Origin: Flavobacterium haoranii
GTDB lineage: Bacteria > Bacteroidota > Bacteroidia > Flavobacteriales > Flavobacteriaceae
DNA: 64,000 bases
Direction: 5' to 3'
Assembly (NCBI GenBank): GCA_003246205.1
Contig: QKBC01000005.1
Coordinates: 1 to 64,000 of the forward strand
Positions 17,919 to 27,600 of the stretch are shown piece after piece. The translations under genes and the position numbers were made by a program. The first letter of the stretch is position 1. Each line of letters begins with the position of its first letter. The notes beneath the pieces were generated by a model. The model ran no database searches. It worked only from the letters and a program-made list of their open reading frames with translations, and was not told the origin of the DNA.

Positions 17919-19001
17919 TTATTTTTTATAAACTTTTTCTTGATGATTAATACTTTCTTGATGGATTGCTTTAAATATCTGCAAAACAAATTCTTCACTC
18001 AAACCTTTCTTTTCTCCGTCTAAAATCATTTTTCCTAAAACTTCATTCCAGCGTTTATTTTGCAGAATTGCTACGTTTTTCTCTTTTTTTAATAAACCAA
18101 TTTGGTCCGCAATTTTCATTCGGCTTCCCAGAACTTCTAATATTTTTTCATCATACTCATCGATTTGAGTTCTCAATTTAGCCAATCTTGAGTTGTAATC
18201 ATCTGCTTCATCAGTCTCTTTACGAACTTTTAAGTCTTTGAAAATTTGCTTTAAAGCTGTTGGTGTTACCTGTTGCGCTGCATCACTCCAAGCATTATCC
18301 GGATCAATGTGAGTTTCAATAATTAATCCGTCAAAATTCAAATCTAAAGCTTGCTGCGAAACATCCTGAATCATATCTCTTTTTCCGGTAATGTGTGAAG
18401 GGTCACAAATCAACGGTAAATCAGGGAAACGATTTTGTAACTCAATAGCAATTTGCCACTCGGGATTGTTGCGGTATTTCGTTTTTTCATAAGTCGAAAA
18501 TCCTCGGTGAATTACTCCTAGTTTTTTAATATCAGCATTATACAAACGTTCTAATCCTCCAATCCACAACGCTAAATCAGGATTTACCGGATTTTTCACC
18601 AACACAATTTTATCAGTTCCGCGCAAAGCATCAGCAACTTCTTGTACTGCAAATGGATTTACGGTTGTACGCGCTCCAATCCACAACACATCAATATCGT
18701 GTTCTAATGCTAACTGAACGTGAGCTGCCGTAGCCACTTCAGTCGCCATTAAAAGTCCGGTTTCCGCTTTTGCTTTTTGCAACCATTTTAGTCCGATGGC
18801 ACCCACACCTTCAAATCCACCCGGACGTGTTCTTGGTTTCCAAATTCCCGCTCTAAAAACAGAAACATCTGAATCTTTTAATTCATGCGCAATTTTTAAC
18901 ACTTGATCTTCTGTTTCGGCACTACATGGTCCGGCAATTACTAACGGATGATCTAATTTGAATTCATCTAACCACGTTCTCATTTCTTTTGTATTTTCCA
19001 T
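17919..19001 (-). CDS. Bifunctional DAHP synthase / chorismate mutase (type II)
   Basis: 360 aa fusion. Residues about 1-255 are a KDO8P-synthase-like (type I beta) DAHP synthase, with IAGPCSAE, FRAGIWKPRTRPGGFEG, GARTTVNPF, LVKNPVNPD and ICDPSHITGKR. Residues about 265-350 are an AroQ-type all-helical chorismate mutase (LAKLRTQIDEYDEKILEVLGSR..KKEKNVAI). It catalyses the first step of the shikimate pathway and the committed chorismate to prephenate step. Last gene of the pheA-aminotransferase-tyrA operon, 5 bp after tyrA, so it should share the Phe/Tyr attenuator upstream of pheA. Confidence 0.95.
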   Translation of the reverse strand: MENTKEMRTWLDEFKLDHPLVIAGPCSAETEDQVLKIAHELKDSDVSVFRAGIWKPRTRPGGFEGVGAIGLKWLQKAKAETGLLMATEVATAAHVQLALEHDIDVLWIGARTTVNPFAVQEVADALRGTDKIVLVKNPVNPDLALWIGGLERLYNADIKKLGVIHRGFSTYEKTKYRNNPEWQIAIELQNRFPDLPLICDPSHITGKRDMIQDVSQQALDLNFDGLIIETHIDPDNAWSDAAQQVTPTALKQIFKDLKVRKETDEADDYNSRLAKLRTQIDEYDEKILEVLGSRMKIADQIGLLKKEKNVAILQNKRWNEVLGKMILDGEKKGLSEEFVLQIFKAIHQESINHQEKVYKK

Positions 19002-19006
19002 AACTT

Positions 19007-19864
19007 TTATTTTTTAATGCTTATTCCGTTTAATATTTCTTTTATTCTATTTGTATTCTCCATTTCTTCAAAAACTTCCTGATAGCAATCGCTTTCTAAC
19101 AAAGTCTTGAAATTACTTAAATTATCGATGTACTCTTTTAAGGATTCTAAAACAAATTGTTTATTCTGTTTAAAAATTGGCGTCCACATGGCTGGTGAAC
19201 TTTTTGCTAAACGAACTGTACTTTCGAATCCACTTCCCGCTAAATCAAAAATATCGCGTTCGTTTTGTTCTTTTTCTATTACCGTTTTTCCCAACATAAA
19301 GGAACTGATGTGTGACAAATGCGAAACATAAGCAATATGTTTATCGTGCGCCACCGGATCCATATATCGGATACGCATTCCTATTTTTTTAAACAGTTCC
19401 AAAGCGCGTTCTTGTAACTTAAATGCTGTTTTTTCGACTTCGCAAATAATGTTGGTTTTACCTTCAAACAAACCTTCCAATGCCGCTTCTGGTCCAGAGA
19501 ACTCCGTTCCGGCAATAGGATGTGCTGCTAAAAAATTACGTCTGTTGACATGATTTTTCACTTTTTCGCAGATAGCATGTTTGGTAGAACCAACATCAAA
19601 AACCAATGTATCACCTTTAATTGTATCCAAAACTTGCTCTAATAACACAGCGCTTACATCAACCGGAACTGAAACAATAACACAATCGGCTTGCGCAACA
19701 TCTTTTAGTTCCGCTTTTTCATCAATAATTCCGAGTTCAAGAGCTTTATCTAAGTTTTTTTCGTTTAAATCAGCCCCAAAAATCGTTACATCGTCCAAAT
19801 GCTTTTTAAAATCTCTTGCCAACGATCCACCAATCAGCCCGATTCCTATAACATATACTTTCAT
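19007..19864 (-). CDS. tyrA: Prephenate dehydrogenase
   Basis: 285 aa. NAD(P)-binding motif VIGIGLIGGSLARDF at the N-terminus, then the substrate region AAHPIAGTEFSGPEAA and helical dimer domain with HLSHISSFMLG. Converts prephenate to 4-hydroxyphenylpyruvate for tyrosine. No ACT domain follows, so feedback control may rest on the attenuator. 3-bp gap to the aminotransferase gene. Confidence 0.95.
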   Translation of the reverse strand: MKVYVIGIGLIGGSLARDFKKHLDDVTIFGADLNEKNLDKALELGIIDEKAELKDVAQADCVIVSVPVDVSAVLLEQVLDTIKGDTLVFDVGSTKHAICEKVKNHVNRRNFLAAHPIAGTEFSGPEAALEGLFEGKTNIICEVEKTAFKLQERALELFKKIGMRIRYMDPVAHDKHIAYVSHLSHISSFMLGKTVIEKEQNERDIFDLAGSGFESTVRLAKSSPAMWTPIFKQNKQFVLESLKEYIDNLSNFKTLLESDCYQEVFEEMENTNRIKEILNGISIKK

Positions 19865-19867
19865 AAA

Positions 19868-21040
19868 CTACAAGGCTACTTTTAAATCTAATGACAATTT
19901 AATTCGGTTAATAGCTTCTTCTAATTGGGTTTCATTGGAACACAACGAAAAACGAATAAAACCTGCTCCGTTACTTCCGAAAATAGTTCCCGGCGTAATG
20001 AAAATATGCTTCTCTTGTAATACTTTATCGATAAAAGTTTCCGAATCTTGACCTTCCGGAAGTTTCGCCCAAACGAACATTCCTACTGCATTTTTATCGT
20101 AGGTACAACCTAATTTATCAGCTAGTTTGAAAACTAATTTCCGTCTGTTTTCATACACTTTATTCAATTGATCAAACCAATCTTTTGGCAAAGCTAATGC
20201 AGCAACCGCTCCTTTTTGCACACCATATAACATGCCGCTGTCCATGTTGCTTTTTACTTTCAAAATAGCTTCAATGAATTTAGCATTTCCACAAACCATT
20301 CCAATTCGCCAACCCGCCATATTGAAAGTTTTACTTAACGAATTCAATTCTAAACAAACGTCTTTAGCTCCCGGAACACTTAAAATAGATTGCGGATTGT
20401 CGTTTAACACAAAACTATACGGATTGTCGTTCACCAAAATAATATGGTGTTTTTGGACGAAAGTCACTAATTTTTCAAAAAGTGCTTTGTTTCCTTTAGC
20501 GCCTGTTGGCATGTGCGGATAACCAATCCACATTAATTTCACTTTCGATAAATCTAATTTTTCCAGAGCTTCAAAATCGGGTTCCCAATTATTTTCGGGT
20601 AACAAATTGTAAAAAACCGGTTTTGCTTCCACTAAATTGGTTACCGAAGCATACGTTGGATAGCCAGGATTAGGAATCAACACTTCGTCTCCCGGATTCA
20701 AAAAAGCCATAGAAATATGCATAATTCCTTCTTTGGATCCCATTAAAGGCAACACTTCATTTAGAGGATTTAGTGTTACATTGTACCAATTTTGGTAAAA
20801 CGAAACCATTCCTTGTCTCAATTCCGGCAATCCTTGATAACTTTGATATTGATGCGCCTTTTCATGTGTCATACTCATTATCATTGCATCTACTACAGAT
20901 GCATCAGGAGCTAAATCTGGGCTCCCGATTCCTAAATTGATAACAGGTTTTCCTTCTTGAAGCATTTGAGCAACCTCTTTCAGCTTTCGGGAGAAGTAGT
21001 ATTCCTGTACCGTTTGCAATCTATTTGCTGTAGTTATCAT
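19868..21040 (-). CDS. PLP-dependent aminotransferase class I/II, probably aromatic
   Basis: 390 aa, fold type I. The PLP lysine lies in LNSLSKTFNMAGWRIGM; substrate-arginine motif near the end is FIRFSLCSNE; NPGYPTYAS and LVNDNPYSFV are also typical. It sits between pheA (4-bp overlap) and tyrA, so transamination of phenylpyruvate and 4-hydroxyphenylpyruvate is the natural role, though sequence alone also allows aspartate or alanine aminotransferase activity. Confidence 0.9.
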   Translation of the reverse strand: MITTANRLQTVQEYYFSRKLKEVAQMLQEGKPVINLGIGSPDLAPDASVVDAMIMSMTHEKAHQYQSYQGLPELRQGMVSFYQNWYNVTLNPLNEVLPLMGSKEGIMHISMAFLNPGDEVLIPNPGYPTYASVTNLVEAKPVFYNLLPENNWEPDFEALEKLDLSKVKLMWIGYPHMPTGAKGNKALFEKLVTFVQKHHIILVNDNPYSFVLNDNPQSILSVPGAKDVCLELNSLSKTFNMAGWRIGMVCGNAKFIEAILKVKSNMDSGMLYGVQKGAVAALALPKDWFDQLNKVYENRRKLVFKLADKLGCTYDKNAVGMFVWAKLPEGQDSETFIDKVLQEKHIFITPGTIFGSNGAGFIRFSLCSNETQLEEAINRIKLSLDLKVAL

Positions 21041-21864
21041 ATTGGGTTATTTTTATATTCGCCTAAAATTTTAAATTTTTCAGCCATGATTTTGATAATC
21101 GATTTGGCTTTTTCGTAATCTTTATATTCATCAAAAGTTACATCTACAAAAAAAGAATACTTAAATGGTGTTTCTATAATGGGCATCGACTGAATTTTGG
21201 TTAAGTTCAACTTGCAATCACTCATTACATTCAACACCGTTGCCAAACTTCCTCTTTTGTGGTCTAACTGAAATTTCAACGATGCTTTACTAATTTCATT
21301 TTGTGGAATTATGACTTCTTCTTTTGACAAAATCACAAAACGCGTCATGTTATTTTTTATCGTTTGAATAGCGGGAGCAACAATATTCAGTTGGTACATT
21401 TCTGCTGCAACACTGCTTCCTATAGCTGCAATTCCGGTTAGCTTTTGATTAAAAATTCGCTGTGCTGTTTCTGCCGTATCTTTATCTTCCACTAATTTAA
21501 TATGCGGATATTTCTGCAAAAAGTCCATACACTGCAATAATGCCATTGGATGTGAATGTACTTCGTTTATTTCTTCCAAACTTTGCCCTGATAAAGCCAT
21601 CATATTCTGTTGAATGGGAATATGATATTCGCCAATAATCTGAAGATTGTGTTTATCAATCAACGCATAGTTAGGAATGATCGACCCTGCTATGGAATTT
21701 TCAATCGCCATAACTGCCTGTTTGCTTTTCCCTTTTAGCAAACTTTTCACTAAATCTTCAAAGGACAAACATTCATCGATTACTAAATCTTGCTGATAGT
21801 ATTCTAAAACTACCTGATGGTGAAAAGAACCTTTGATTCCCTGAATTGCTATTTTGCTTTCCAT
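21037..21864 (-). CDS. pheA: Prephenate dehydratase with ACT domain
   Basis: 275 aa. Catalytic part residues about 1-180 with the TRF motif (MTRFVILSKE), then an ACT domain (GSLATVLNVMSDCKLNLTKIQSMP). The regulatory motifs GALA and ESRP of well-studied enzymes read GSLA and QSMP here. Makes phenylpyruvate. First gene of the operon; the ATG lies only 6 bp after the T-run of the leader terminator. The stand-alone dehydratase fits with chorismate mutase being fused to DAHP synthase three genes downstream. Confidence 0.95.
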   Translation of the reverse strand: MESKIAIQGIKGSFHHQVVLEYYQQDLVIDECLSFEDLVKSLLKGKSKQAVMAIENSIAGSIIPNYALIDKHNLQIIGEYHIPIQQNMMALSGQSLEEINEVHSHPMALLQCMDFLQKYPHIKLVEDKDTAETAQRIFNQKLTGIAAIGSSVAAEMYQLNIVAPAIQTIKNNMTRFVILSKEEVIIPQNEISKASLKFQLDHKRGSLATVLNVMSDCKLNLTKIQSMPIIETPFKYSFFVDVTFDEYKDYEKAKSIIKIMAEKFKILGEYKNNPI

Positions 21865-21877
21865 ATATCCAAAAAAA

Positions 21878-21901
21878 AATCCCGAAGAAACCTTCGGGAT
21901 T
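21878..21901 (-). terminator. Attenuator terminator of the aromatic operon
   Basis: Perfect 10-bp stem AATCCCGAAG (21878-21887) / CTTCGGGATT (21892-21901), followed on the minus strand by nine T (21871-21879), directly before the pheA start. A terminator in a 5' leader, not at a gene end, implies attenuation. The competing antiterminator uses GGGATTGTTGT (21896-21906) with ACAACAATCCC (21955-21965), a perfect 11-bp pairing that removes the terminator arm. Confidence 0.9.
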
Positions 21902-21934
21902 GTTGTATATTTTTTATGTTTTATTCTAATCTGT

Positions 21935-22027
21935 TTATTTTTTTACATAACATAACAACAATCCCTTTTCTCTCCAGAAAAAGAAGTAATAAAAGTTGTT
22001 AAAATATGTAAAGAAATTATTCAACAT
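21935..22027 (-). CDS. Phe/Tyr-rich leader peptide of the aromatic operon
   Basis: A 30-codon ORF beginning MLNNFFTYFNNFYYFFFW: 7 Phe, 3 Tyr and 1 Trp in residues 5-18, then REKGLLLCYVKK and a stop. The run of control codons ends 11 nt before the antiterminator arm at 21955-21965. When Phe/Tyr-tRNA is short, a ribosome stalled there would leave that arm free to pair and block the terminator. This is the logic of E. coli pheL, known for the mechanism; its operation here is inferred from the sequence. The ATG follows AACAGGACAAA. Confidence 0.88.
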   Translation of the reverse strand: MLNNFFTYFNNFYYFFFWREKGLLLCYVKK

Positions 22028-22046
22028 TTTGTCCTGTTTGATGCAG

Positions 22047-22076
22047 CTAATTTAATAAAAATTGTTAAACACCAAA
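22047..22076 (-). promoter_or_regulatory. Candidate promoter of the aromatic operon leader
   Basis: Minus strand TTTG (complement of CAAA at 22073-22076) and TAAATTAG (22047-22054, one mismatch to TAnnTTTG) with an 18-bp spacer. This would start the transcript roughly 15 nt before the leader peptide ATG. Confidence 0.6.
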
Positions 22077-22239
22077 CATTTTTTAATATTTTTTTACGAA
22101 AACGTTTTAGATCGGTAATTTTCACAATCTCAATTACGTTATCAAAATTGAACTTTTAGCCATTTATATGCTTTAGGTTTTTGTTTATCTTTACAACAAT
22201 TTTTAAACACCTTTACTTTTTAAATTCAGAAGATATCGT

Positions 22240-23145
22240 ATGTCAATAATAGTTGAAAATATTTCTAAAACTTATGGAGAACAAAAAGCTTTAGACGCTG
22301 TAAGTTTTTCAGTAAAAAAAGGAGAAATTGTTGGTTTTTTAGGTCCAAATGGAGCCGGAAAATCGACTTTGATGAAAATTTTGACTACGTATTTAACTGC
22401 AGATAGCGGAAAAGCGGAAGTTAATGGCTTTGATGTAATTACTCAAGCAAAAGAAGTTCAGAAATCGGTTGGTTATTTACCCGAACACAATCCGTTGTAT
22501 TTGGATTTATACATTAGAGAATATCTAGCCTTTAATGCCGATGTTTACAAAGTAAACAAATCAAGAATTGACGAAGTCATTGCTTTAACGGGATTAACTC
22601 CTGAAAGTCATAAAAAAATTGGTCAACTTTCTAAAGGATATCGCCAGCGTGTAGGTTTAGCTTGTGCGTTGTTGCATGATCCGGAAGTTTTGATCTTGGA
22701 CGAACCTACAACTGGATTGGATCCGAATCAATTGGTTGAAATTCGCGAATTGATTAAAAATATCGGAAAAAATAAAACGGTTTTTCTTTCTACTCACATT
22801 ATGCAAGAAGTAGAAGCTATCTGTGACCGCATTATTATCATCAATAAAGGGAACTTGGTGGAAGATAAAACCTTAAATTCTTTAGTAAAAGAACAAACTC
22901 AGCAACAAGTTATAGAAGTTGAATTTGATTTGGCTATTGCTCAAGAAAAAATAGTATTTGATTTTTTAATTTCGAAAAAAGCCATTTCAGAAACCGTTTG
23001 GGAATTAACTTTTGAAGCAGAAAGTGATATGCGTAGTAAAGTTTTTGACTTTGCTCAGGAAAATGGTTTCAAGATTTTACAACTTTCTCACAAAAACAAA
23101 AACTTAGAGCAAATATTCAGAGAAAAAACATCCGGAAAAAAATAA
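22240..23145 (+). CDS. gldA: Gliding motility-associated ABC transporter ATPase GldA
   Basis: 301 aa ABC ATPase with Walker A GPNGAGKST, Q-loop GYLPEHNPLY, signature LSKGYRQRVG, Walker B VLILDEPTTGLDPNQ and the switch His in FLSTHIM. The C-terminal ~80 residues match the DrrA/GldA-like extension. In Flavobacterium GldA works with GldF and GldG, which are not here, as is usual since gldA lies apart. Divergent from the aromatic operon; TATCTTTA at 22186-22193 is a candidate -7 element. Confidence 0.9.
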   Translation: MSIIVENISKTYGEQKALDAVSFSVKKGEIVGFLGPNGAGKSTLMKILTTYLTADSGKAEVNGFDVITQAKEVQKSVGYLPEHNPLYLDLYIREYLAFNADVYKVNKSRIDEVIALTGLTPESHKKIGQLSKGYRQRVGLACALLHDPEVLILDEPTTGLDPNQLVEIRELIKNIGKNKTVFLSTHIMQEVEAICDRIIIINKGNLVEDKTLNSLVKEQTQQQVIEVEFDLAIAQEKIVFDFLISKKAISETVWELTFEAESDMRSKVFDFAQENGFKILQLSHKNKNLEQIFREKTSGKK

Positions 23146-23159
23146 ATTCTTTCCGGATG
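23129..23159. terminator. Shared terminator hairpin
   Basis: CATCCGGAAA (23129-23138) pairs with TTTCCGGATG (23150-23159). It overlaps the gldA stop codon, and on the minus strand is followed by TTTTTT, so it serves the convergent TPR gene and possibly both. Confidence 0.75.
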
Positions 23160-23187
23160 CTTCTTCAACCTAAAAAACAGCGTTGAT

Positions 23188-23577
23188 TTAGTCATTTGCA
23201 GCAACATACTTTTCCTGCAATTTATCCAAATCATCGTATACCTGAGCTAGCGCATATTTAGAAAATTCCGGATCAATCAAATCACTGTAAATAAATACAT
23301 CTTCTGTTAATCCGTATTTAGCAATAGCCGTTTTCAGGCATTTTATTGCTTTTTTCGTATCGTCTAACTTATAATAACAATTTGCCATTTCCAGATAGAT
23401 ATCTTTCATGTCTGAAAGATCAGCTTCTTTACTGTAGTTCTTATACAATTCTAAAGCTTTTTCGTAATTACCGTTTTTGTAATAATCTCTTGCTTGTTTC
23501 AAAACTGCATCGTTCAGATTTGCAAAACTAAATTGTATTGAAAATAAAACGAATAGAAGTAAGATAATCTTTTTCAT
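23188..23577 (-). CDS. Exported tetratricopeptide repeat protein
   Basis: 129 aa from the ATG at 23577, which gives a clean signal peptide MKKIILLLFVLFSIQFSFA; the frame extends 19 codons upstream without support. The mature part has TPR-like helices (ARDYYKNGNYEKALELYKNYS, DIYLEMANCYYKLDDTKKAIKCL). Likely a small periplasmic adaptor. Nothing in the context names a partner. Confidence 0.8.
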   Translation of the reverse strand: MKKIILLLFVLFSIQFSFANLNDAVLKQARDYYKNGNYEKALELYKNYSKEADLSDMKDIYLEMANCYYKLDDTKKAIKCLKTAIAKYGLTEDVFIYSDLIDPEFSKYALAQVYDDLDKLQEKYVAAND

Positions 23578-23652
23578 AGGTAGGTCATTTAGAATTATCC
23601 CTTTAAAGGTACGAAAAAAAAATTCTAACTTCAATAAAAAAACAGTAAAATT

Positions 23653-24609
23653 TTAGAACACCGCTGAAGCTATTTTTTTAATATTTTCAGCTTTCCCCAT
23701 AGAATAATAATGTAAGACCGGTGTTCCGGCTGCAATCAATTGTTTGCTTTGCTCAATACACCATTCTATTCCTATTTGTTTTACGGCATCATCATCTTTA
23801 GCTTTCACTATTTCCATAATCAAACAATCAGGTAAATCTACTTTAAAACGATGCGGAATCAAATTTAGTTGTTTCTTAGTAGCAATTGGCTTTAATCCCG
23901 GAATAATCGGAACTGTTATTCCTTCTGCTCTGCATTTAGTAACAAAGTCAAAAAACTTCTCGTTGTCAAAAAACATTTGAGTTATGATATAATCCGCTCC
24001 GTTTTTAATCTTTTGTTTTAAAAAATGAATATCACTATCCATACTTGGTGCTTCCATGTGTTTTTCCGGATAACCGGCAACACCTATGCAAAAATCTGTT
24101 GCGGTTGTATTCTTTAGGTCTTCATCTAAATAAACAGCTTTATTTAAATTAGAAATTTGTTCCACTAATTCCGAAGCATACCGGTGCCCTTCTTTTTCAG
24201 GCTTAAAATAAATTTCGCTCTTTACGGCGTCTCCACGCAAAGCAACCACATTGTCTATTCCAAGAAAATCTAAATCGATCAAGAAGTTTTCGGTATCTTC
24301 TTTCGTAAATCCTCCACATAAAATATGCGGAATAGCATCGACATGAAATTTATTTTGAATAGCAGCACAAATCCCGACTGTTCCCGGACGTTTCTTTACT
24401 ACTTTTTTTTGCAATAAACCATTGGGTAACTCTTTATACTCATACTCTTCCCTATGATAGGTTACATCAATAAACGGAGGTTTAAATTCCATTAAAGGTT
24501 CTATTCCGTCAAAGATTGATTGGATATTCTGACCTTTTAAAGGCGGCAAAATTTCGAAAGAGAACAACGTCTTTCCGTTTGCATTATTTATATGATCTAT
24601 AACTTTCAT
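23653..24609 (-). CDS. metF: Methylenetetrahydrofolate reductase
   Basis: 318 aa TIM barrel FAD enzyme that makes the 5-methyl-THF used by MetH. Conserved FSFEILPPLKG near the N-terminus, FIDVTYH, GVAGYPEKH, and the C-terminal region QMFFDNEKFFDFV and PIIPGLKPI. Third gene of the metH operon (19 bp after the metH C-terminal gene), so it should be under the same SAM-I riboswitch. Confidence 0.96.
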   Translation of the reverse strand: MKVIDHINNANGKTLFSFEILPPLKGQNIQSIFDGIEPLMEFKPPFIDVTYHREEYEYKELPNGLLQKKVVKKRPGTVGICAAIQNKFHVDAIPHILCGGFTKEDTENFLIDLDFLGIDNVVALRGDAVKSEIYFKPEKEGHRYASELVEQISNLNKAVYLDEDLKNTTATDFCIGVAGYPEKHMEAPSMDSDIHFLKQKIKNGADYIITQMFFDNEKFFDFVTKCRAEGITVPIIPGLKPIATKKQLNLIPHRFKVDLPDCLIMEIVKAKDDDAVKQIGIEWCIEQSKQLIAAGTPVLHYYSMGKAENIKKIASAVF

Positions 24610-24628
24610 TGTCTTGGTATCTGTATAA

Positions 24629-27600
24629 TTAATCGGCTATATTTGGTGCTAACCATTTTTGAGCTTCTTCATTTGTAATATTTCTTCTTTTAGCGTAATC
24701 TTCCACTTGGTCGTTTTTAATTTTTCCTAAACCAAAATATTTACTTTCTGGATTAGCAAAATAATAACCCGAAACAGAAGCCGCAGGCCACATTGCCATA
24801 CTTTCAGTTAACGTAACTCCTATTTGATTTTCAACGTCTAACAATTTCCAAATCATTGGTTTTTCCAAATGATCAGGACAAGCCGGATAACCTGGCGCCG
24901 GACGAATTCCAGCATAACTTTCTTTAATTAATTCGCTATTACTGAAATTTTCTTCTTGAGCATAACCCCAAAATTCTTTTCGCACTTTTAAATGCAAATA
25001 TTCTGCGAAAGCTTCCGCCAAACGATCAGCTAAAGCTTTTACCAAAATGGAATTGTAATCGTCTAAATTCTTTTCGAACTCGGCTGCTTTTTCGTCTACA
25101 CCAAAACCTGTAGTCACACAAAATGTTCCGATGTAATCTTGTTTTCCACTTTCTTTTGGCGCAATAAAATCGGAAAGAGCAATATTAGGTGCACCAACCG
25201 TTTTTTGTGATTGTTGTCTGAGAGTCAAAAAAGTTGTTGGTTGTTGGTTGTTGGTTGTTGGTTCAACTTCTATATCATCGTCGTTAACTGTATTGGCTGG
25301 AAAAATTCCGAAAACCGCTTTGGCAACAAACCATTTTTCGTCAATAATTTGCTGTAACATTTTTTGAGCATCGGCAAATAAAGAAGTAGCTTGTTCGCCA
25401 ACAACCTCATCGGTTAAAATTGCCGGATATTTTCCGTACAATTCCCATGATTGAAAAAATGGCATCCAATCGATAAAATCAACCAATTCCGAAAGAGCAA
25501 CTTCTAATGTTTGTGTTCCAATCTTATTTGGTTTTACCGGTTGGTACGTTTCCCAATCGATTTTGAATTTATTTTTACGCGCGTCTTCAATGGATAAGTA
25601 ATTCTTTTCGCGACCACGATTCAAATAACCTTCCCTCAACTTATCGTATTCTTCGCGAATGTTTTTAGCGTAATTTCCTTTGGTTTCAGTTTGCAACAAA
25701 TTTGAAGCAACAGTTACCGCTCGCGATGCATCGTTTACGTGAACCACCGTATCTTTATATTCGGGTGCAATTTTTACAGCAGTATGCGCTCGAGAAGTTG
25801 TTGCGCCACCAATCATCATTGGAATATTGATCTTTAATTTATCCAATTCTTTGGCCAAATACACCATTTCGTCTAACGAAGGCGTAATTAATCCGCTTAA
25901 ACCAATAATGTCTACTTTTTCTTTAATTGCTGTTTCAATAATTTTTTCGGGCGGAACCATAACTCCCAAATCGATAATTTCGAAGTTATTACAAGCCAAA
26001 ACTACCGAAACAATATTTTTACCGATATCGTGAACATCGCCTTTAACAGTTGCCATCAAAATACGACCAGCCCCTCCCGTCCCCGAAGGGGAAGCTACAC
26101 TGTTTGCGGTTATTTCTTTACGAATAAATTCAATAGTATTAAACAAATCATTTAACACTTGTCTATTGGTAAATCTTATTACTTTAAAACCTTTGGATTC
26201 AAACCATTCTGTTCTTAATTGATCGTGCTCTTTCTGTTCTACTGTAGCATGAACCAAACCATCTACTTCTATAACCAATCGCTTTTCTAAACATACAAAA
26301 TCAACAATGTATTCTCCGATTATATGCTGTCTCCTAAATTTAAAGCCATCCAATCCTTTATTCGATAAAACATTCCATAACATTTTCTCCGCTTCTGTTG
26401 GCTTATTCCGCATTTCTTTGGCTTTTTCTTTCAAAACTTCGTATAAAGCAGGGTTTGCAGTTTCCCATGATTGTTTTTCCTTATCATTTGAAACTCCCCC
26501 TTCGGGGGTTGGGGGGCTTATATAAGGCAGCAAATACGCAACTGCTTTTTTCATCACACGAGCCGATTTTACTACTTGAGGCAAAAACATTTTTCCGGAA
26601 CCAAACAAATCACCCACTACATTCATTCCGTTCATTAAGTTATTTTCGATAACTTCAATAGGTTTGGTAACCGAAAGTCGAGCTTCTTCTACATCTTGCT
26701 CAATGAATTCGTCAACACCTTTTACTAACGAATGCGTCAATCGTTCCTGAATTGTTCCATTTCTCCATTCTTGAATTGCTTTTTCCGAAACTTTGGTATC
26801 GCCTTTAATTTTTTCGGCATACTCCAATAAACGTTCGGTTGCATCGTCTTTTCTGTCCAACAAAACATCTTCTACATATTCCAGAAGTTCTTTGTCAATT
26901 TCATCATATATTTCCAACATTTCAGGATTCACAATTCCCATGGTCATTCCGTGCTGAATGGCATGAAATAGAAATACCGAATGCATGGCTTCGCGAACTT
27001 TATCGTTTCCACGGAAAGAAAACGAAACGTTACTTACACCACCCGAAACATGAGCACAAGGCAAGTTTTCACGAATCCATTTTGTTGCTTTGAAAAAATC
27101 AATCGCGTTTTTACGATGTTCTTCCATTCCGGTTGCTACCGGGAAAATATTGGGATCAAAAATGATATCTTCGGCAGGAAAACCTACTTTTTGAACCAAG
27201 ATATCATAAGAGCGTTTACAAATTTCAATTCGTCTTTCATAAGTATCGGCTTGACCTACCTCGTCAAAAGCCATAACAATGACAGCCGCACCGTAACGGT
27301 GAATTAATTTGGCATGATGAATAAATTTTTCTTCTCCTTCTTTTAAGGAAATCGAATTTACAACACCTTTACCTTGAACTACTTTTAAACCGGCTTCGAT
27401 GATTTCCCATTTCGAACTATCAATCATCACCGGAACACGAGCAATATCGGGTTCGGCAGCAATTAAATTCAGGAATTTTGTCATAGCGTAAACGCCATCT
27501 AACATTCCTTCGTCCATATTGATATCGATGATTTGGGCACCACCTTCTACTTGAGCTCTAGCAATATCAAGAGCTTCGTCGTATTTTTCTTCTTTAATTA

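Noticed and set aside
21817..22002. 61-codon plus-strand ORF across the pheA leader
   Set aside because: It runs antisense through the terminator and leader peptide, whose structure is far better explained as an attenuator.
26069..26518. Intein in MetH
   Set aside because: No N-terminal Cys/Ser block A pattern with downstream His-Asn and nucleophile; the ends are Gly/Pro-rich inverted repeats and the site is a linker.
26307..26652. Plus-strand ORFs opposite the DUF559 insert as a separate gene
   Set aside because: They are mirror frames of a clearly coding minus strand, without recognisable domains or start context.
26839..27307. Antisense ORFs of 84 and 108 codons over metH
   Set aside because: Composition (many His, Arg, Phe, Cys) is that of a shadow frame; no support on the plus strand.
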